Below, piece by piece: positions 1 through 9,433 of a DNA stretch of 64,000 nucleotides. Below the pieces are notes generated by a model. That model saw nothing but the letters and a program-made list of their open reading frames with translations. It made no database searches and had not been told where the DNA came from. The position numbers and the translations under genes are program-made. The stretch is from Leisingera sp. SS27 (GTDB lineage Bacteria; Pseudomonadota; Alphaproteobacteria; Rhodobacterales; Rhodobacteraceae). The stretch lies in contig NZ_JAQNCY010000001.1 in the NCBI RefSeq assembly GCF_028368855.1, positions 930,001 through 994,000 on the forward strand, read 5' to 3'. Every line of letters begins with the position of its first letter. Positions within the stretch are counted from its first letter, which is position 1.

Positions 1-1
1 T

Positions 2-445
2 ATCACCGACATGAACGGCGGGTCTTCAGAGATGGAGATCAAGCTGATCCTGCGAGACTTTGAAATGGACGGTCTGGCGGCCAAGGGCGCCCTGCTGCGC
101 AGTGTCTGCGACGCCGTGCAGGCCGCCGAACCGCGGGCAGAAATCATCTGTGAGATTTTCCCGCAATACCGCAACATGCGGTACTGGCTGGAAAACGACA
201 TGACTCCGGTGGAACTGGCCGTGGAAGCCTGCCGCGCGCATGGGATCGAGCCTATCTCTGCCCCGATCCGAGGCGGCACAGATGGGTCACGGCTGACCGA
301 GTTCGGGGTGCCGACACCCAATATCTTCACAGGCATGCAGAATGTGCACGGGCCTCTGGAGTGGATTTCGGTGCAGGACATGGCCAAAGCCACGGAGGTC
401 TGTCTGACCTTGGTGCAAAAAGCAATTGCTCACGAAGTCCGCTAG
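2..445 (+). CDS. pepT: Peptidase T, C-terminal part (5' end outside window)
   Basis: This is the last ~147 residues of a tripeptide aminopeptidase of the M20 metallopeptidase family, which removes the N-terminal residue from tripeptides in the cytoplasm. The frame is open from base 2, so the gene enters from the left. The strongest evidence is the PepT C-terminal signature GGTDGSRL followed by PTPNIFTG and the HGPLEWIS segment, which carries the last zinc-ligand histidine. The N-terminal catalytic half cannot be judged. No terminator with a T-tract was seen after the stop. Confidence 0.9.
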   Translation: MTDMNGGSSEMEIKLILRDFEMDGLAAKGALLRSVCDAVQAAEPRAEIICEIFPQYRNMRYWLENDMTPVELAVEACRAHGIEPISAPIRGGTDGSRLTEFGVPTPNIFTGMQNVHGPLEWISVQDMAKATEVCLTLVQKAIAHEVR

Positions 446-561
446 ATTTTCAGTAAACTTCAGCCACTCAATCCTGGCCCAACCAGAGGCAGAAACTGTT
501 CCTTAACGCATAGCACTGCCCCAAACTTCTTTTTCCAAACCAATTTTCAGGACCTGTGCTC

Positions 562-1227
562 ATGAAAAACATTCCCGTTTGGGTATTTTCGACCATTGCT
601 GCAGGAACTGCCTGCTGGTTCGCCAGGGCGGCAATGAGCCTCATGATTGCAAAATCGTATCATCCCCAGGCCTACTACGGCAGCTTCGGCATGGTGTGGA
701 TGTGGGTTTTTGCATCTTTCGCAGGAACCGTGTTCACCGCTCGCATCATCTGTTTCTTCGCTCTGAAACAGCATCAAAAAGCTCTAAGCCTTGGTTCGGC
801 AGCAGTGCTCGCTTTAACTGCTCTTGCGCACTCCGCGTCCATGTCGGTTGACACAGGTCACAAGGAAATTTTCTGGATCGGCGGTGTCAGGCATGATGTT
901 CCCTGGCAATACGCTCCGCAAACTCGGCGTAAGAATGGTGTTTCCAGCCTATTCCAGATCCAAGTGGGCACAGAGGAACTGCGGCCTCGCTACAGTTCAG
1001 GCGGAGCCGGCTATTTCACTCTGACAAAGTCAATTGCCCCAGAAAATGGCGTAGCAAAAGCTCTCTTGGATCAATGCAAGCAGGAAGACTATGGCATAAC
1101 CTGCCGGAGCCTCCGCAATGGTTTCCTCTACGCCATCCATGGAAGAAGCAAAAACCTGCCGCAAAACACCGCGAGATTGCTCAAACCTGCACAGGAGTTG
1201 CTCGATAGTTTTATTGTGTCACCCTAG
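562..1227 (+). CDS. Hypothetical membrane protein
   Basis: A 221-residue protein that I do not recognise. The ATG at 562 is preferred over an in-frame GTG at 556 because AGGA lies at a suitable distance upstream. Residues ~5-30, ~45-68 and ~75-92 are hydrophobic and probably span the membrane. The remaining ~125 residues form a soluble domain with a CKQEDYGITC segment that could hold a disulfide. It looks less GC-biased than its neighbours, with many CAA, AAA and TTT codons, which may mean it arrived by transfer. It stands alone between pepT and the DUF4177 gene. Confidence 0.65.
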   Translation: MKNIPVWVFSTIAAGTACWFARAAMSLMIAKSYHPQAYYGSFGMVWMWVFASFAGTVFTARIICFFALKQHQKALSLGSAAVLALTALAHSASMSVDTGHKEIFWIGGVRHDVPWQYAPQTRRKNGVSSLFQIQVGTEELRPRYSSGGAGYFTLTKSIAPENGVAKALLDQCKQEDYGITCRSLRNGFLYAIHGRSKNLPQNTARLLKPAQELLDSFIVSP

Positions 1228-1340
1228 CATTAGAGCAAACTCAGCTGGGACTAGCCGCCTCCCGCTTACCGGTTCAAACGCCACCTTGGCCTCTGGCCGC
1301 CTGATTGATAAAAGCGGCCAAACTTCAAGAGATCAGCACC

Positions 1341-1838
1341 ATGCAAGCATTTGAATACAAGGTTGTCCCCGCCCCGGCCAAGGGCACCAAGGCCAAAGGG
1401 GTTAAGACACCGGAGGCGCGCTTTGCCAATTCGATCGAGACCCTGCTCAATGAGATGGCTGCCGAGGGCTGGGAATTCCAGCGCGCCGAACTGCTGCCGA
1501 GCGAGGAGCGCTCCGGCATGATGGGCTCCGCCACCAACTGGCGCAACGTGATGGTGTTCCGCCGCGCGCTGGCGGCGGAGGAAAAGCCCGCCAAGGTGCG
1601 GGAAACAGGCCGCAAGGAGCCTGCCGCGCCGTCGGTGGAATTCCGTCACAGCGAGGCCGATACACCGCGGCTGACGGCCGCCGCAGGCGACCCAGAGGCT
1701 CCGCCGGAAGCGGAACAGGTGCCCGGCCCCGGCGCCGCAAAAATGCAAGCCGATGACGGTGTCGAGGAACTGAGCCCGGTGTCCGGCATGACGGCGGCCT
1801 TGAAGGCCCGGGCCGGAATCAAGGACGGCGAAAAGTAA
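1341..1838 (+). CDS. DUF4177 domain protein
   Basis: A 165-residue protein whose first ~75 residues match the DUF4177 pattern: FEYKVVPAP at the N-terminus, then an LNEMAAEGWEFQ helix and a final strand ending in VMVFRR. The domain is small and of unknown function. The C-terminal ~90 residues are low complexity, rich in A, P and E, and probably disordered. The reading frame is open 12 codons further upstream, but the ATG at 1341 begins exactly at the domain. It is convergent with the bolA-type gene. Confidence 0.7.
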   Translation: MQAFEYKVVPAPAKGTKAKGVKTPEARFANSIETLLNEMAAEGWEFQRAELLPSEERSGMMGSATNWRNVMVFRRALAAEEKPAKVRETGRKEPAAPSVEFRHSEADTPRLTAAAGDPEAPPEAEQVPGPGAAKMQADDGVEELSPVSGMTAALKARAGIKDGEK

Positions 1839-1875
1839 GCCGGCACATGGCGGGCAGAAAGCCCGCCGCGCCCCA

Positions 1876-2130
1876 TCAGACGCCGATGTCCAGTGCCAGC
1901 GCGTGAATGCGCGGCACGATGCCGCCCAGCGCCTTGTGCACTGCCCGGTGCTGCTGCACCCGATTCATGCCCTGAAAGGCGCCGGCGCGGATCATCACGG
2001 CAAAATGGCTCTCGCCCGAGCCATCATCGCCCGCGTGGCCCGCATGCTTGTGGCTTTCGTTGACCACTTCCAGCGCGGTTGGCTCGAATGCCGCTTGCAG
2101 CGCCGCTTCCATTTCCTGCTTCACGTTCAT
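1876..2130 (-). CDS. BolA family protein
   Basis: An 84-residue BolA-like protein. Family members pair with monothiol glutaredoxins around a [2Fe-2S] cluster and act in iron-sulfur trafficking or regulation. Seen here are the N-terminal helix (KQEMEAALQAAF), the central ESHKHAGHAG stretch with the histidines that can ligate iron, and the C-terminal RVQQHRAVHKAL helix. Length is normal for the family. It diverges from the J-domain gene with ~106 bp between the starts, an arrangement that is common in alphaproteobacteria. Confidence 0.88.
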   Translation of the reverse strand: MNVKQEMEAALQAAFEPTALEVVNESHKHAGHAGDDGSGESHFAVMIRAGAFQGMNRVQQHRAVHKALGGIVPRIHALALDIGV

Positions 2131-2236
2131 TTTCCGCTCATCCCCATCTTTTTTGCCTGCGCCCCCTTCAATCTGGCGCCCCTTAGACTAAACTGCTGCC
2201 TCCGAGTCGAACAGATGCGTCTAGAAGGTGCGCCCC

Positions 2237-2860
2237 ATGAGCAAATCCGATCCCTTTGGCTTTGATATGTCCGTCCGCTCCGCCAAAAAGAAGAACCCGC
2301 GCGGGCGGCGCGCTGCCAGCGGCGCCTCCGAGACGTCCCAGCGCGTGTGCGACAAGGACGGCTGCGAGGAAGCCGGCAAGTTCCGCGCGCCCAAAGCTCC
2401 GGATGTGCTGGATGACTTCTTCTGGTTCTGCCAGGAGCACGTGCGCGAGTACAATAACCAGTGGAATTTCTTCGAAGGCACCACCGAGGCAGAGCTGAAT
2501 GCGCAGCGCTCCAAGGACAAGGTGTGGGAGCGCGAGACCAAGCCGCTGGGCGACCCGGAGGCCCGCGCCTGGGCCCGGCTGGGCATTGAGGACCCGCATC
2601 AGGTGCTGGGCGCCAATGCAACGCAGAACCCGGGCCGTGCCGCCAAGACCGGCCGCCGCCTGCCGCCGACCGAGCGCCGCGCCATCGAGATCCTTGAGGC
2701 CAAGGACGACTGGTCCAAGGCCGACATCCGCAAGGCCTACAAGAAGCTGATCAAGGTGCTGCACCCCGACATGAATGGTGGCGACCGCAGCCAGGAAGAA
2801 CAGCTGCAAGAGGTCCGCTGGGCCTGGGACCAGATCAAGGACAGCCGCAGCTTCAAGTGA
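2237..2860 (+). CDS. J-domain (DnaJ-like) protein
   Basis: A 207-residue protein with a C-terminal J domain (about residues 150-205) containing the HPD tripeptide (VLHPDMNGGD), which stimulates the ATPase of an Hsp70 partner. The N-terminal ~110 residues resemble the alphaproteobacterial J-protein architecture, with a CDKDGCEEAGKF segment and FFWFCQEHVREYN, possibly a small metal-binding region. The ATG at 2237 is chosen over an in-frame GTG at 2228. It is followed by a clear intrinsic terminator, so it is probably monocistronic. Confidence 0.85.
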   Translation: MSKSDPFGFDMSVRSAKKKNPRGRRAASGASETSQRVCDKDGCEEAGKFRAPKAPDVLDDFFWFCQEHVREYNNQWNFFEGTTEAELNAQRSKDKVWERETKPLGDPEARAWARLGIEDPHQVLGANATQNPGRAAKTGRRLPPTERRAIEILEAKDDWSKADIRKAYKKLIKVLHPDMNGGDRSQEEQLQEVRWAWDQIKDSRSFK

Positions 2861-2885
2861 GCCGGGGGCGGATTTCCGGACACCG

Positions 2886-2911
2886 GGGCGGCAGCAGCCG
2901 CCCTTTTTCTT
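2886..2911 (+). terminator. Intrinsic terminator after the J-domain gene
   Basis: A GGGCGGC stem, AGCA loop and GCCGCCC return arm are followed by TTTTTCTTT. It lies 25 bp after the stop codon. Confidence 0.85.
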
Positions 2912-3268
2912 TGCACTGCCGCCGGTTGCGATGCGCGGTCTTTTGCCGAAAACTTATGATAGAAATTTTATTTCTTTGACGCATGCCGCTCCAACCGGTT
3001 ACGCAAGGGCATGCCGGATGCAGCTGTCCCCCCAAAAGCTAGACATAACCGGCAAAACGCGCCCCCTGCTGCCCGGCTGGGGGCGCTTTGAATTTCCCCA
3101 GCAGCGCTGAACCGCCCGGCCGGCAGGCTCCGGCCCGTCCAGTTGCGGATCAATCGCCCCCTCAGCTGGCTTCCAGCGCGACTTTCCCTTGCCCTTGGCC
3201 GCCAGATCAGGCACCAATCCCGCGAATTGGCCCCTGACAGCAGGGAAGAGGGATAAGGACAGACTGCG
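2912..3268. other. Intergenic region upstream of cobS
   Basis: About 360 bp without a convincing gene. It holds an AT-rich patch (about 2950-2985) and a hairpin at 3059-3086 whose arms are GCGCCCCC and GGGGGCGC, followed by TTT. I found no recognisable cobalamin riboswitch. AAGGA about 14 bp before the cobS ATG is the ribosome-binding site. Confidence 0.5.
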
Positions 3269-4255
3269 ATGACCGACGGATTTGTGGATATGAATGCGAA
3301 ACCGACCGAAACGATTTCGGTGCGCGATGTGTTCGGGATCGACACCGACATGACGGTCAAGGGTTTTGCCGAGGGATCCGAGCGGGTTCCGGCGATGGAC
3401 CACACCTACAAGTTCGATCCGGAGACCACACTGGCCATTCTGGCGGGCTTCAGCCACAACCGCCGGGTGATGATCCAGGGTTACCACGGCACCGGCAAGT
3501 CGACCCACATCGAACAGGTTGCCGCGCGGCTGAACTGGCCGTCGGTGCGTGTGAACCTCGACAGCCACATCTCCCGGATCGACCTGATCGGCAAGGACGC
3601 GATCAAGCTGCGCGACGGCAAGCAGGTCACCGAGTTTCACGAGGGCATCCTGCCCTGGGCGCTGCGCAATCCGGTTGCCATCGTGTTCGACGAATACGAT
3701 GCCGGCCGCGCTGACGTGATGTTCGTGATTCAGCGGGTGCTGGAGCACGACGGCAAGCTGACCTTGCTGGACCAGAACGAGATCATCACCCCGAACCCGT
3801 TCTTCCGCCTGTTTGCCACCGCCAACACCGTTGGCCTGGGTGACACCACCGGGCTGTACCACGGCACCCAGCAGATCAACCAGGCGCAGATGGACCGCTG
3901 GTCGCTGGTCTCCACCCTGAACTACCTGAGCCATGACGCCGAAAGCGCCATCGTTCTGTCCAAGGCGCCGCATTACAACACCGCCGAGGGCCGCAAGAAG
4001 ATCTCCCAGATGGTGACCGTTGCAGACCTCACCCGCACAGCCTTCATGAACGGCGATCTGTCGACCGTGATGTCGCCGCGGACCGTGATCAACTGGGCCC
4101 AGAACGCCGAGATCTTCCGAAACGTGGGCTATGCCTTCCGCCTGTCGTTCCTGAACAAATGCGACGAACTGGAGCGCCAGACCGTTGCCGAGTTCTACCA
4201 GCGCTGCTTTGACGAAGAGCTGCCGGAGAGCGCCGCGAGCGTTTCGCTGGGCTAA
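3269..4255 (+). CDS. cobS: Cobaltochelatase subunit CobS
   Basis: A 328-residue AAA+ ATPase of the aerobic cobaltochelatase CobNST, which inserts Co2+ into hydrogenobyrinic acid a,c-diamide during vitamin B12 synthesis. Visible features are Walker A (GYHGTGKST, residues 71-79), a Walker B region ([10 protein letters not shown]) and a sensor-1 segment (FATANTVG). CobS forms rings with CobT and drives the CobN catalytic subunit. The length is normal. cobT follows on the same strand after ~170 bp, the usual pairing. cobN is not in this window. Confidence 0.96.
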   Translation: MTDGFVDMNAKPTETISVRDVFGIDTDMTVKGFAEGSERVPAMDHTYKFDPETTLAILAGFSHNRRVMIQGYHGTGKSTHIEQVAARLNWPSVRVNLDSHISRIDLIGKDAIKLRDGKQVTEFHEGILPWALRNPVAIVFDEYDAGRADVMFVIQRVLEHDGKLTLLDQNEIITPNPFFRLFATANTVGLGDTTGLYHGTQQINQAQMDRWSLVSTLNYLSHDAESAIVLSKAPHYNTAEGRKKISQMVTVADLTRTAFMNGDLSTVMSPRTVINWAQNAEIFRNVGYAFRLSFLNKCDELERQTVAEFYQRCFDEELPESAASVSLG

Positions 4256-4422
4256 CTGGTAAAATGCCGCCCGGCCGCAGGCCGGGCAGCGCCCGACCCG
4301 CCCCCCCACGGGACGGGCGCTTCTCGCCCACCCCGCCGGGCCGGCCGCTGCCCTATCCGCAGCACACTCGCTGGACTTTGAATCAGGCAAGGGCGATGCT
4401 GACTGGCGGAAAAGGTGCGACC

Positions 4423-6300
4423 ATGAAAAAGCCGAACGACAACCCAGCTGATCCGTTCAAGAAGGCCCTGTCCGAGGCCACCAAGGTGATGGCCAACGAC
4501 CCGGAGCTGACGGTCAGCTACACGGTCGACCCCTCGGGCCTCACGGGTGACACCATGCGGCTGCCGCAGGTCTCCCGCCGGATGACGCGTGAGGAGGTGC
4601 TGCTTGCCCGCGGCACCGCAGACGCGCTGGCGCTGCGCCACAAGTTCCACGATGACGCCACCCACGCCAAATACGTGCCGCAGGGCGAAATGGCCCGCGA
4701 CCTCTATGAGGCGATGGAAACCGCCCGCTGCGAGGCGATGGGCGCGCGCCACATGCCGGGCACCGCTTCGAACATCGATGTGAAGATCCGCAACGAGTCG
4801 ATCCGCCGCGGCTATGACCAGATGAAGTCCTCCTCAGAGGCGCCGCTTGCCGCCGCCGCGGGCTATCTGGTGCGCCATCTGGCGACCGGGCGCGACCTGC
4901 CCGAAGGTGCAGGCAATATCATGGAGCTGTGGCGCGGCTTCATTGAATCCCAGGCGGGCGGCACGCTGGAGAACCTGGACGAGACCATTGCCGACCAGGC
5001 CGCCTTCGCCAAGCTGGCACGGCAAGTGATCTCTGACCTTGGCTACGGCGACCAGCTGGGCGACGACCCGGATGAGCTGGACGACGAGGCAAACGACGAG
5101 GCCGAGGACAACGCCGAGGAGCAGCAGGACCCGGACAGCACCGGCCAGGACGACAGCGAGGAGGAGCAGGCCGACGCGTCGCCGGAGCAGAGCCAGGAGC
5201 AGCAGCAGGACGAGAGCCAGGCCCAGGTCTCGATGGACGAGATGGCCGATGATGAGCTGTCCGAGGACGTGGAGATGCCCGACGGCGAGGCGCCGCTGGA
5301 GCCGCCTGCCCCGCCGCCTGTCTCTGACGCTGATCCGGACTACAAAGTGTTCCGGGATGCCGATGACGAGGAAATCAACGCCGAGGAACTGGCCGAGCCT
5401 GCCGAGCTGGAGCGCCTGCGCGCCTATCTCGACCAGCAGCTGGAGCCGCTGAAGGGCGCCGTCAGCCGCCTGGCGAACAAGCTGCAGCGCCGCCTGCAGG
5501 CGCAGCAGAACCGGTCCTGGGAGTTTGACCGCGAGGAAGGCATCCTGGATGCCGGCCGCCTGGCGCGTGTTGTCGCCAACCCGACCACGCCCTTGAGCTT
5601 CAAGGTCGAAAAGGACACTGAGTTCCGCGACACCGTAGTGACGCTGCTGCTCGACAACTCCGGCTCGATGCGCGGCCGTCCGATCTCCATCGCGGCGATC
5701 TGCGCCGACGTACTGGCCCGGACGCTGGAGCGCTGCAACGTGAAGGTCGAGATCCTCGGCTTCACCACCCGCGCCTGGAAAGGCGGACTGGCGCGCGAGG
5801 CCTGGCTGAACGAGGGCCGCCCGCAGCAGCCCGGCCGCCTCAACGATCTGCGCCACATCATCTACAAGGGCGCCGACGCCCCGATGCGCCGCACCCGCAC
5901 CAATCTGGGCCTGATGATGAAAGAGGGCCTGCTGAAAGAGAACATCGACGGTGAGGCACTGGAATGGGCGCACCGCCGGATGGTGGCGCGGCGCGAGGCC
6001 CGCAAGATCCTGATGGTGATCTCCGACGGCGCGCCGGTGGATGATTCGACACTGTCGGTGAACCCGGCGAACTATCTGGAGAAGCACCTGCGCGACGTGA
6101 TTGCGATGGTCGAGAAGCGCAAGCAGGTGGAGCTGCTGGCCATCGGCATCGGCCATGACGTGACCCGCTACTATGAGCGCGCGGTGACGATCACTGACGT
6201 TGAGCAGCTGGCCGGTGCCATGACCGAGCAGCTGGCGGCGCTGTTTGACAGCGACCCGCGCGCCCGTGCCCGCGTCATGGGGATCAAACGCGCCAGCTGA
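4423..6300 (+). CDS. cobT: Cobaltochelatase subunit CobT
   Basis: A 625-residue partner of CobS. It has an N-terminal helical domain, a highly acidic central linker (about residues 205-330, mostly D, E, Q and S) and a C-terminal von Willebrand A domain with the MIDAS motif DNSGSMRG near residue 411. The MIDAS residues coordinate Mg2+ in the chelatase complex. The open frame reaches back to 4264, but that stretch is unlike the family, and the ATG at 4423 begins MKKPNDNP, the expected start. Composition matches cobS. Confidence 0.95.
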   Translation: MKKPNDNPADPFKKALSEATKVMANDPELTVSYTVDPSGLTGDTMRLPQVSRRMTREEVLLARGTADALALRHKFHDDATHAKYVPQGEMARDLYEAMETARCEAMGARHMPGTASNIDVKIRNESIRRGYDQMKSSSEAPLAAAAGYLVRHLATGRDLPEGAGNIMELWRGFIESQAGGTLENLDETIADQAAFAKLARQVISDLGYGDQLGDDPDELDDEANDEAEDNAEEQQDPDSTGQDDSEEEQADASPEQSQEQQQDESQAQVSMDEMADDELSEDVEMPDGEAPLEPPAPPPVSDADPDYKVFRDADDEEINAEELAEPAELERLRAYLDQQLEPLKGAVSRLANKLQRRLQAQQNRSWEFDREEGILDAGRLARVVANPTTPLSFKVEKDTEFRDTVVTLLLDNSGSMRGRPISIAAICADVLARTLERCNVKVEILGFTTRAWKGGLAREAWLNEGRPQQPGRLNDLRHIIYKGADAPMRRTRTNLGLMMKEGLLKENIDGEALEWAHRRMVARREARKILMVISDGAPVDDSTLSVNPANYLEKHLRDVIAMVEKRKQVELLAIGIGHDVTRYYERAVTITDVEQLAGAMTEQLAALFDSDPRARARVMGIKRAS

Positions 6301-6677
6301 AGGCCTGCCGCGTTTCCCTAGGCACTGCGGGAGCACTCCCGCGCCTTAGGCCTGCATCAAAGATGCCGCCCTATGCCTTGGGCATGGCCGCGCGCAAATG
6401 CGCGCGGCGGCGCCGGATACCTGCGGTATCCGGCGCTTGGCCCAACGGGCCGCAGGGCATCACGGATGCCCCAAGGCCGGGCGGGAGCCCATGCTGCAAA
6501 TCCCAGGCAGGTTGTGCCGTCAGGTCCAGCGGTTTCCTTTGCCCGCCGCCCTTGCCAGCGGCAGGGTGATTTGGGACAAGAAGGGGCGCGCGGCTGCTCA
6601 GCCCCGCGCCTTTTCTTTGCAGCGGCCCTCAGGATGACCCCTGCCGCCGCCCCGCCTTATCTGCAGGAGAGACGCCG
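6301..6677. other. Intergenic region after cobT
   Basis: 377 bp without a gene. The first part holds a hairpin with GCGGGA/TCCCGC arms (6327-6342) inside CCTAGG/CTTAGG flanks, probably the end of the cobT transcript. The centre is the hairpin array annotated separately. The last ~20 bp carry the AGGAGA ribosome-binding site of the aminopeptidase gene. Confidence 0.5.
6373..6471. repeat. Array of five small-loop hairpins
   Basis: Five consecutive perfect inverted repeats. ATGCC-TTG-GGCAT is at 6373-6385. GCCGCGCGC-AAAT-GCGCGCGGC is at 6387-6408. A 12-bp stem with TGC loop spans 6410-6436. GGCCC-AAC-GGGCC is at 6439-6451. GGGCATC-ACG-GATGCCC is at 6455-6471. Loops are three bases except one of four. 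There are no T-tracts, so these are not ordinary intrinsic terminators. Confidence 0.75.
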
Positions 6678-8468
6678 ATGTATCAGACCTTCGATGTGAC
6701 CGCCCGCCCGGACCAGGGCCCGCCCCGGCTGGCGGCTCTGCGCAAGGAACTGACGACGGAAGGTCTCGATGGCTTCCTGGTGCCCCGCGCCGACGCCCAT
6801 CAGGGCGAGTATGTCGCGCCCCATGATGAGCGCCTCTCCTGGCTCACCGGTTTCACCGGCTCCGCGGGCTTTTGCGCGGTGCTGCAGGAGATTGCCGGCG
6901 TCTTCATTGACGGCCGCTACCGCACCCAGGTGAAACGGCAGGTCGCCGCGGACTACACCCCCGTGCCCTGGCCCGATGTGCAGCTGGCGGACTGGCTGAA
7001 AGATCAGCTGCCCAGTGGCGGCAAGGTGGGCTTTGATCCCTGGCTGCATGCCGCCGGCCAGATCACTTCCCTCACCAAGGAGCTGAAAGGCAGCGGCATC
7101 GCCCTGGTGCAATGCGAAAACCTGGTGGACCGGATCTGGGAAGACCAGCCCGCCCCGCCGATGAACCCCGTGGCCGCGCATCCGCTGGATTATGCAGGCG
7201 AAAGTGCTGCCGACAAATGCGCGCGGCTGGCCAAGGGTCTGCGGGACGCTGGCCAGGCGGCGGCGGTCATCACCCTGCCCGACAGCATCATGTGGCTTCT
7301 GAATATTCGCGGCGCAGACGTGGCCCGCAACCCGGTGGCGCATGGCTTTGCCATCCTGCATGACGATGCGCGGGTGGACCTGTTCATGGCCGCAGAAAAG
7401 CTGGCAGGCCTGAAGGACCATTTCGACGCCTCCGTCACGGTCCATGCAACCGAAGATTTCCTCAAGGCCGCAGCAGCCCTCAATGGCTCTGTCGCAGCCG
7501 ATTCCGGCACTGTGCCGCAAATCGTGGCGGACAAGCTGGGCGAACGGCTGATTCCTGCGGGTGACCCCTGTGCGCTGCCGAAGGCGCGCAAAAACGCCGC
7601 CGAGATCGAAGGCAGCGCAGCGGCGCATCTGCGCGACGGTGCCGCGATTGTGGAGATGCTGGCCTGGCTGGATGCGCAAGGGCCCGGCACCATTACTGAG
7701 ATCGGCGTGGTGAAGAAGCTGGAGGCCTTGCGCAGCGCAGACCCTTCCTTACGCGACATCAGCTTTGAAACCATCGCGGGCACCGGCGAGAACGGCGCCG
7801 TCATGCACTACCGCGTGACCGAGGAGACTGACACGACGCTGGAGGACGGCCACTTATTAGTGATGGACAGCGGCGGGCAGTATCTGGACGGCACCACCGA
7901 CATCACCCGCACCATCGCCATCGGCACCCCGGGCGAGGAGGAACGCGCCGCCTTTACCCGCGTGCTGCAGGGCATGATCGCCATGTCCCGCCTGCGCTGG
8001 CCCAAGGGGCTGGCCGGCCGCGACATCGAATGTATCGGCCGGATGCCGCTGTGGCTGGCGGGCCAGGACTTCAACCACGGGCTTGGCCACGGCGTCGGCG
8101 CCTACCTCAGCGTGCATGAAGGCCCGCAGCGGCTGGCGCGCACCAGCCATGTGCCGTTTGAACCCGGGATGATCCTGTCCAATGAGCCGGGATACTACCG
8201 GGAAGGCGCCTTTGGCATCCGGATCGAGAATCTTCTGGTTGTTGAAACCGCCCCGGCTCTTGACACCAGCGACCCGGAGCGCGACATGCTGTGCTGGCGC
8301 ACACTCACCTTTGCCCCGGTTGACCGGCGGCTGGTGAATGCCTCCATGCTGACAGCAGACGAGAAAGACTGGCTCGACAGCTATCACCAGGAGGTTCTGG
8401 CAAAGATCGGCCCGCAGCTCAGCCCCGCCGCAAAGGCGTGGCTTGATGCCGCAACCGCCCCCTTGTGA
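6678..8468 (+). CDS. pepP: Aminopeptidase P family protein (Xaa-Pro aminopeptidase, M24B)
   Basis: A 596-residue metallopeptidase that removes N-terminal residues preceding proline. It has the three-part architecture of long aminopeptidases P: two creatinase N-like domains (residues ~15-150 and ~160-310) and a C-terminal pita-bread catalytic domain. Metal-ligand motifs visible are MDSGGQY...DGTTDITRT, the HGLGHGVGAYLSVHEGP histidine segment, LSNEPGYY and GIRIENL. AGGAGA lies 8 bp before the ATG. It stands alone, followed at ~60 bp by the DUF427 gene on the same strand. Confidence 0.93.
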   Translation: MYQTFDVTARPDQGPPRLAALRKELTTEGLDGFLVPRADAHQGEYVAPHDERLSWLTGFTGSAGFCAVLQEIAGVFIDGRYRTQVKRQVAADYTPVPWPDVQLADWLKDQLPSGGKVGFDPWLHAAGQITSLTKELKGSGIALVQCENLVDRIWEDQPAPPMNPVAAHPLDYAGESAADKCARLAKGLRDAGQAAAVITLPDSIMWLLNIRGADVARNPVAHGFAILHDDARVDLFMAAEKLAGLKDHFDASVTVHATEDFLKAAAALNGSVAADSGTVPQIVADKLGERLIPAGDPCALPKARKNAAEIEGSAAAHLRDGAAIVEMLAWLDAQGPGTITEIGVVKKLEALRSADPSLRDISFETIAGTGENGAVMHYRVTEETDTTLEDGHLLVMDSGGQYLDGTTDITRTIAIGTPGEEERAAFTRVLQGMIAMSRLRWPKGLAGRDIECIGRMPLWLAGQDFNHGLGHGVGAYLSVHEGPQRLARTSHVPFEPGMILSNEPGYYREGAFGIRIENLLVVETAPALDTSDPERDMLCWRTLTFAPVDRRLVNASMLTADEKDWLDSYHQEVLAKIGPQLSPAAKAWLDAATAPL

Positions 8469-8530
8469 CACCGCTGTGTTACATAGGCTGAACACAAGAT
8501 GACAAGACCGAAGAGAATGGGAAAACACGC

Positions 8531-8872
8531 ATGACCACTATCCGTATCCGCAAGGCCGAAGGCACCTGGACCGTCCGCTCCGGCGGCGCCGTATTGGGGG
8601 AAACCTCCAATGCACTGGAGCTGTCGGAGGGCGATCTGGATCCGGTCATCTACTTCCCGCGCGAAGACATCGCCATGGCGTTCCTGGACCGCACCAGCAA
8701 GACCACCCATTGTCCGCACAAGGGTGACGCCAGCTATTTCTCGATCGCCAACAAGTCCTCGGTGACGGAGAATGCCGCTTGGAGTTATGAGGATCCCAAG
8801 GAGGAAGTGGCGCAGATCAAGGGCCATCTGGCCTTTGTGCTGAGCGAATCCGTCAAGGTGGAGCAGGTCTGA
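8531..8872 (+). CDS. DUF427 domain protein
   Basis: A 113-residue DUF427 protein of unknown biochemical role. The family pattern is complete: a first strand pair around [13 protein letters not shown], then YFPREDI, the highly conserved [15 protein letters not shown] segment with Cys and His, and AAWSYEDP. Length is normal. It is probably expressed alone, with a terminator following. Confidence 0.9.
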   Translation: MTTIRIRKAEGTWTVRSGGAVLGETSNALELSEGDLDPVIYFPREDIAMAFLDRTSKTTHCPHKGDASYFSIANKSSVTENAAWSYEDPKEEVAQIKGHLAFVLSESVKVEQV

Positions 8873-8937
8873 GCAAGGCCGCGGGCCTTGGTGCAGCCCC
8901 TGCCGGCTGCCTGACGGCGAAAAGCTTATAAACCATG

Positions 8938-8967
8938 CACCGGTGCCTTGGCGCCGGTGTTCTATTT
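8938..8967 (+). terminator. Hairpin terminator after DUF427
   Basis: A CACCGGTGCC arm pairs with GGCGCCGGTG (one G-T pair), followed by TTCTATTT. Another perfect hairpin with a three-base loop (CAAGGCC-GCG-GGCCTTG) lies directly after the stop at 8874-8890. Confidence 0.6.
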
Positions 8968-9046
8968 CAGGGAAGTGTGGAGCCAGCGTGCCCCACCGCC
9001 GCAGCCGCGATCAGCGCCTGTTTGCTCTTGCCGCAGAAGGAGGGGA

Positions 9047-9238
9047 TCAGGTCAGGACGGCCCGGCTGAGATTCTGCCTGGCCTGCTCAAGAGAGTCGCC
9101 ATTGCCCAGAATATCCGCCTCGCGCGCGCATTGGATCGCGTAATTGATCACCGCTTCCAGTGCCGCCCGTTCGTTTTCCCGCTCGTTCGCCTTGTGGTTC
9201 GTACCAGCCTCTTGCGGGCCAGTTTCGAATTTTCGCAT
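9047..9238 (-). CDS. Small hypothetical protein
   Basis: A possible 63-residue soluble protein that I do not recognise. The ATG at 9238 has GGCAGG about 7 bases upstream. A GTG at 9280 would add 14 residues but has no ribosome-binding site. The C-terminal ~40 residues (ALEAVINYAIQCAREADILG...) read as two amphipathic helices with no low-complexity bias, which favours a real gene. It could still be a chance frame. Confidence 0.4.
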   Translation of the reverse strand: MRKFETGPQEAGTNHKANERENERAALEAVINYAIQCAREADILGNGDSLEQARQNLSRAVLT

Positions 9239-9433
9239 CTTTGGTGCCTGCCAATGTGAGTGTTTTTGCGATTTCCTCACGTAATGGTGAGCCAGACACT
9301 GCCGCAGGGCAATCCGCAGATTAATTAATCCTTAACCTGTATCCAAAAACGCACATATCAGGGGAAGAAGCGGGCATTTTTCCCCTAAACTGCTCCGGGT
9401 TCATTCAGAAAAGCCTCAACTGCCGCGCCAGGC

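Noticed and set aside
2912-3268. Cobalamin riboswitch upstream of cobS
   Set aside because: I found no B12-box-like element and no multi-helix pattern in this interval, only a simple hairpin.
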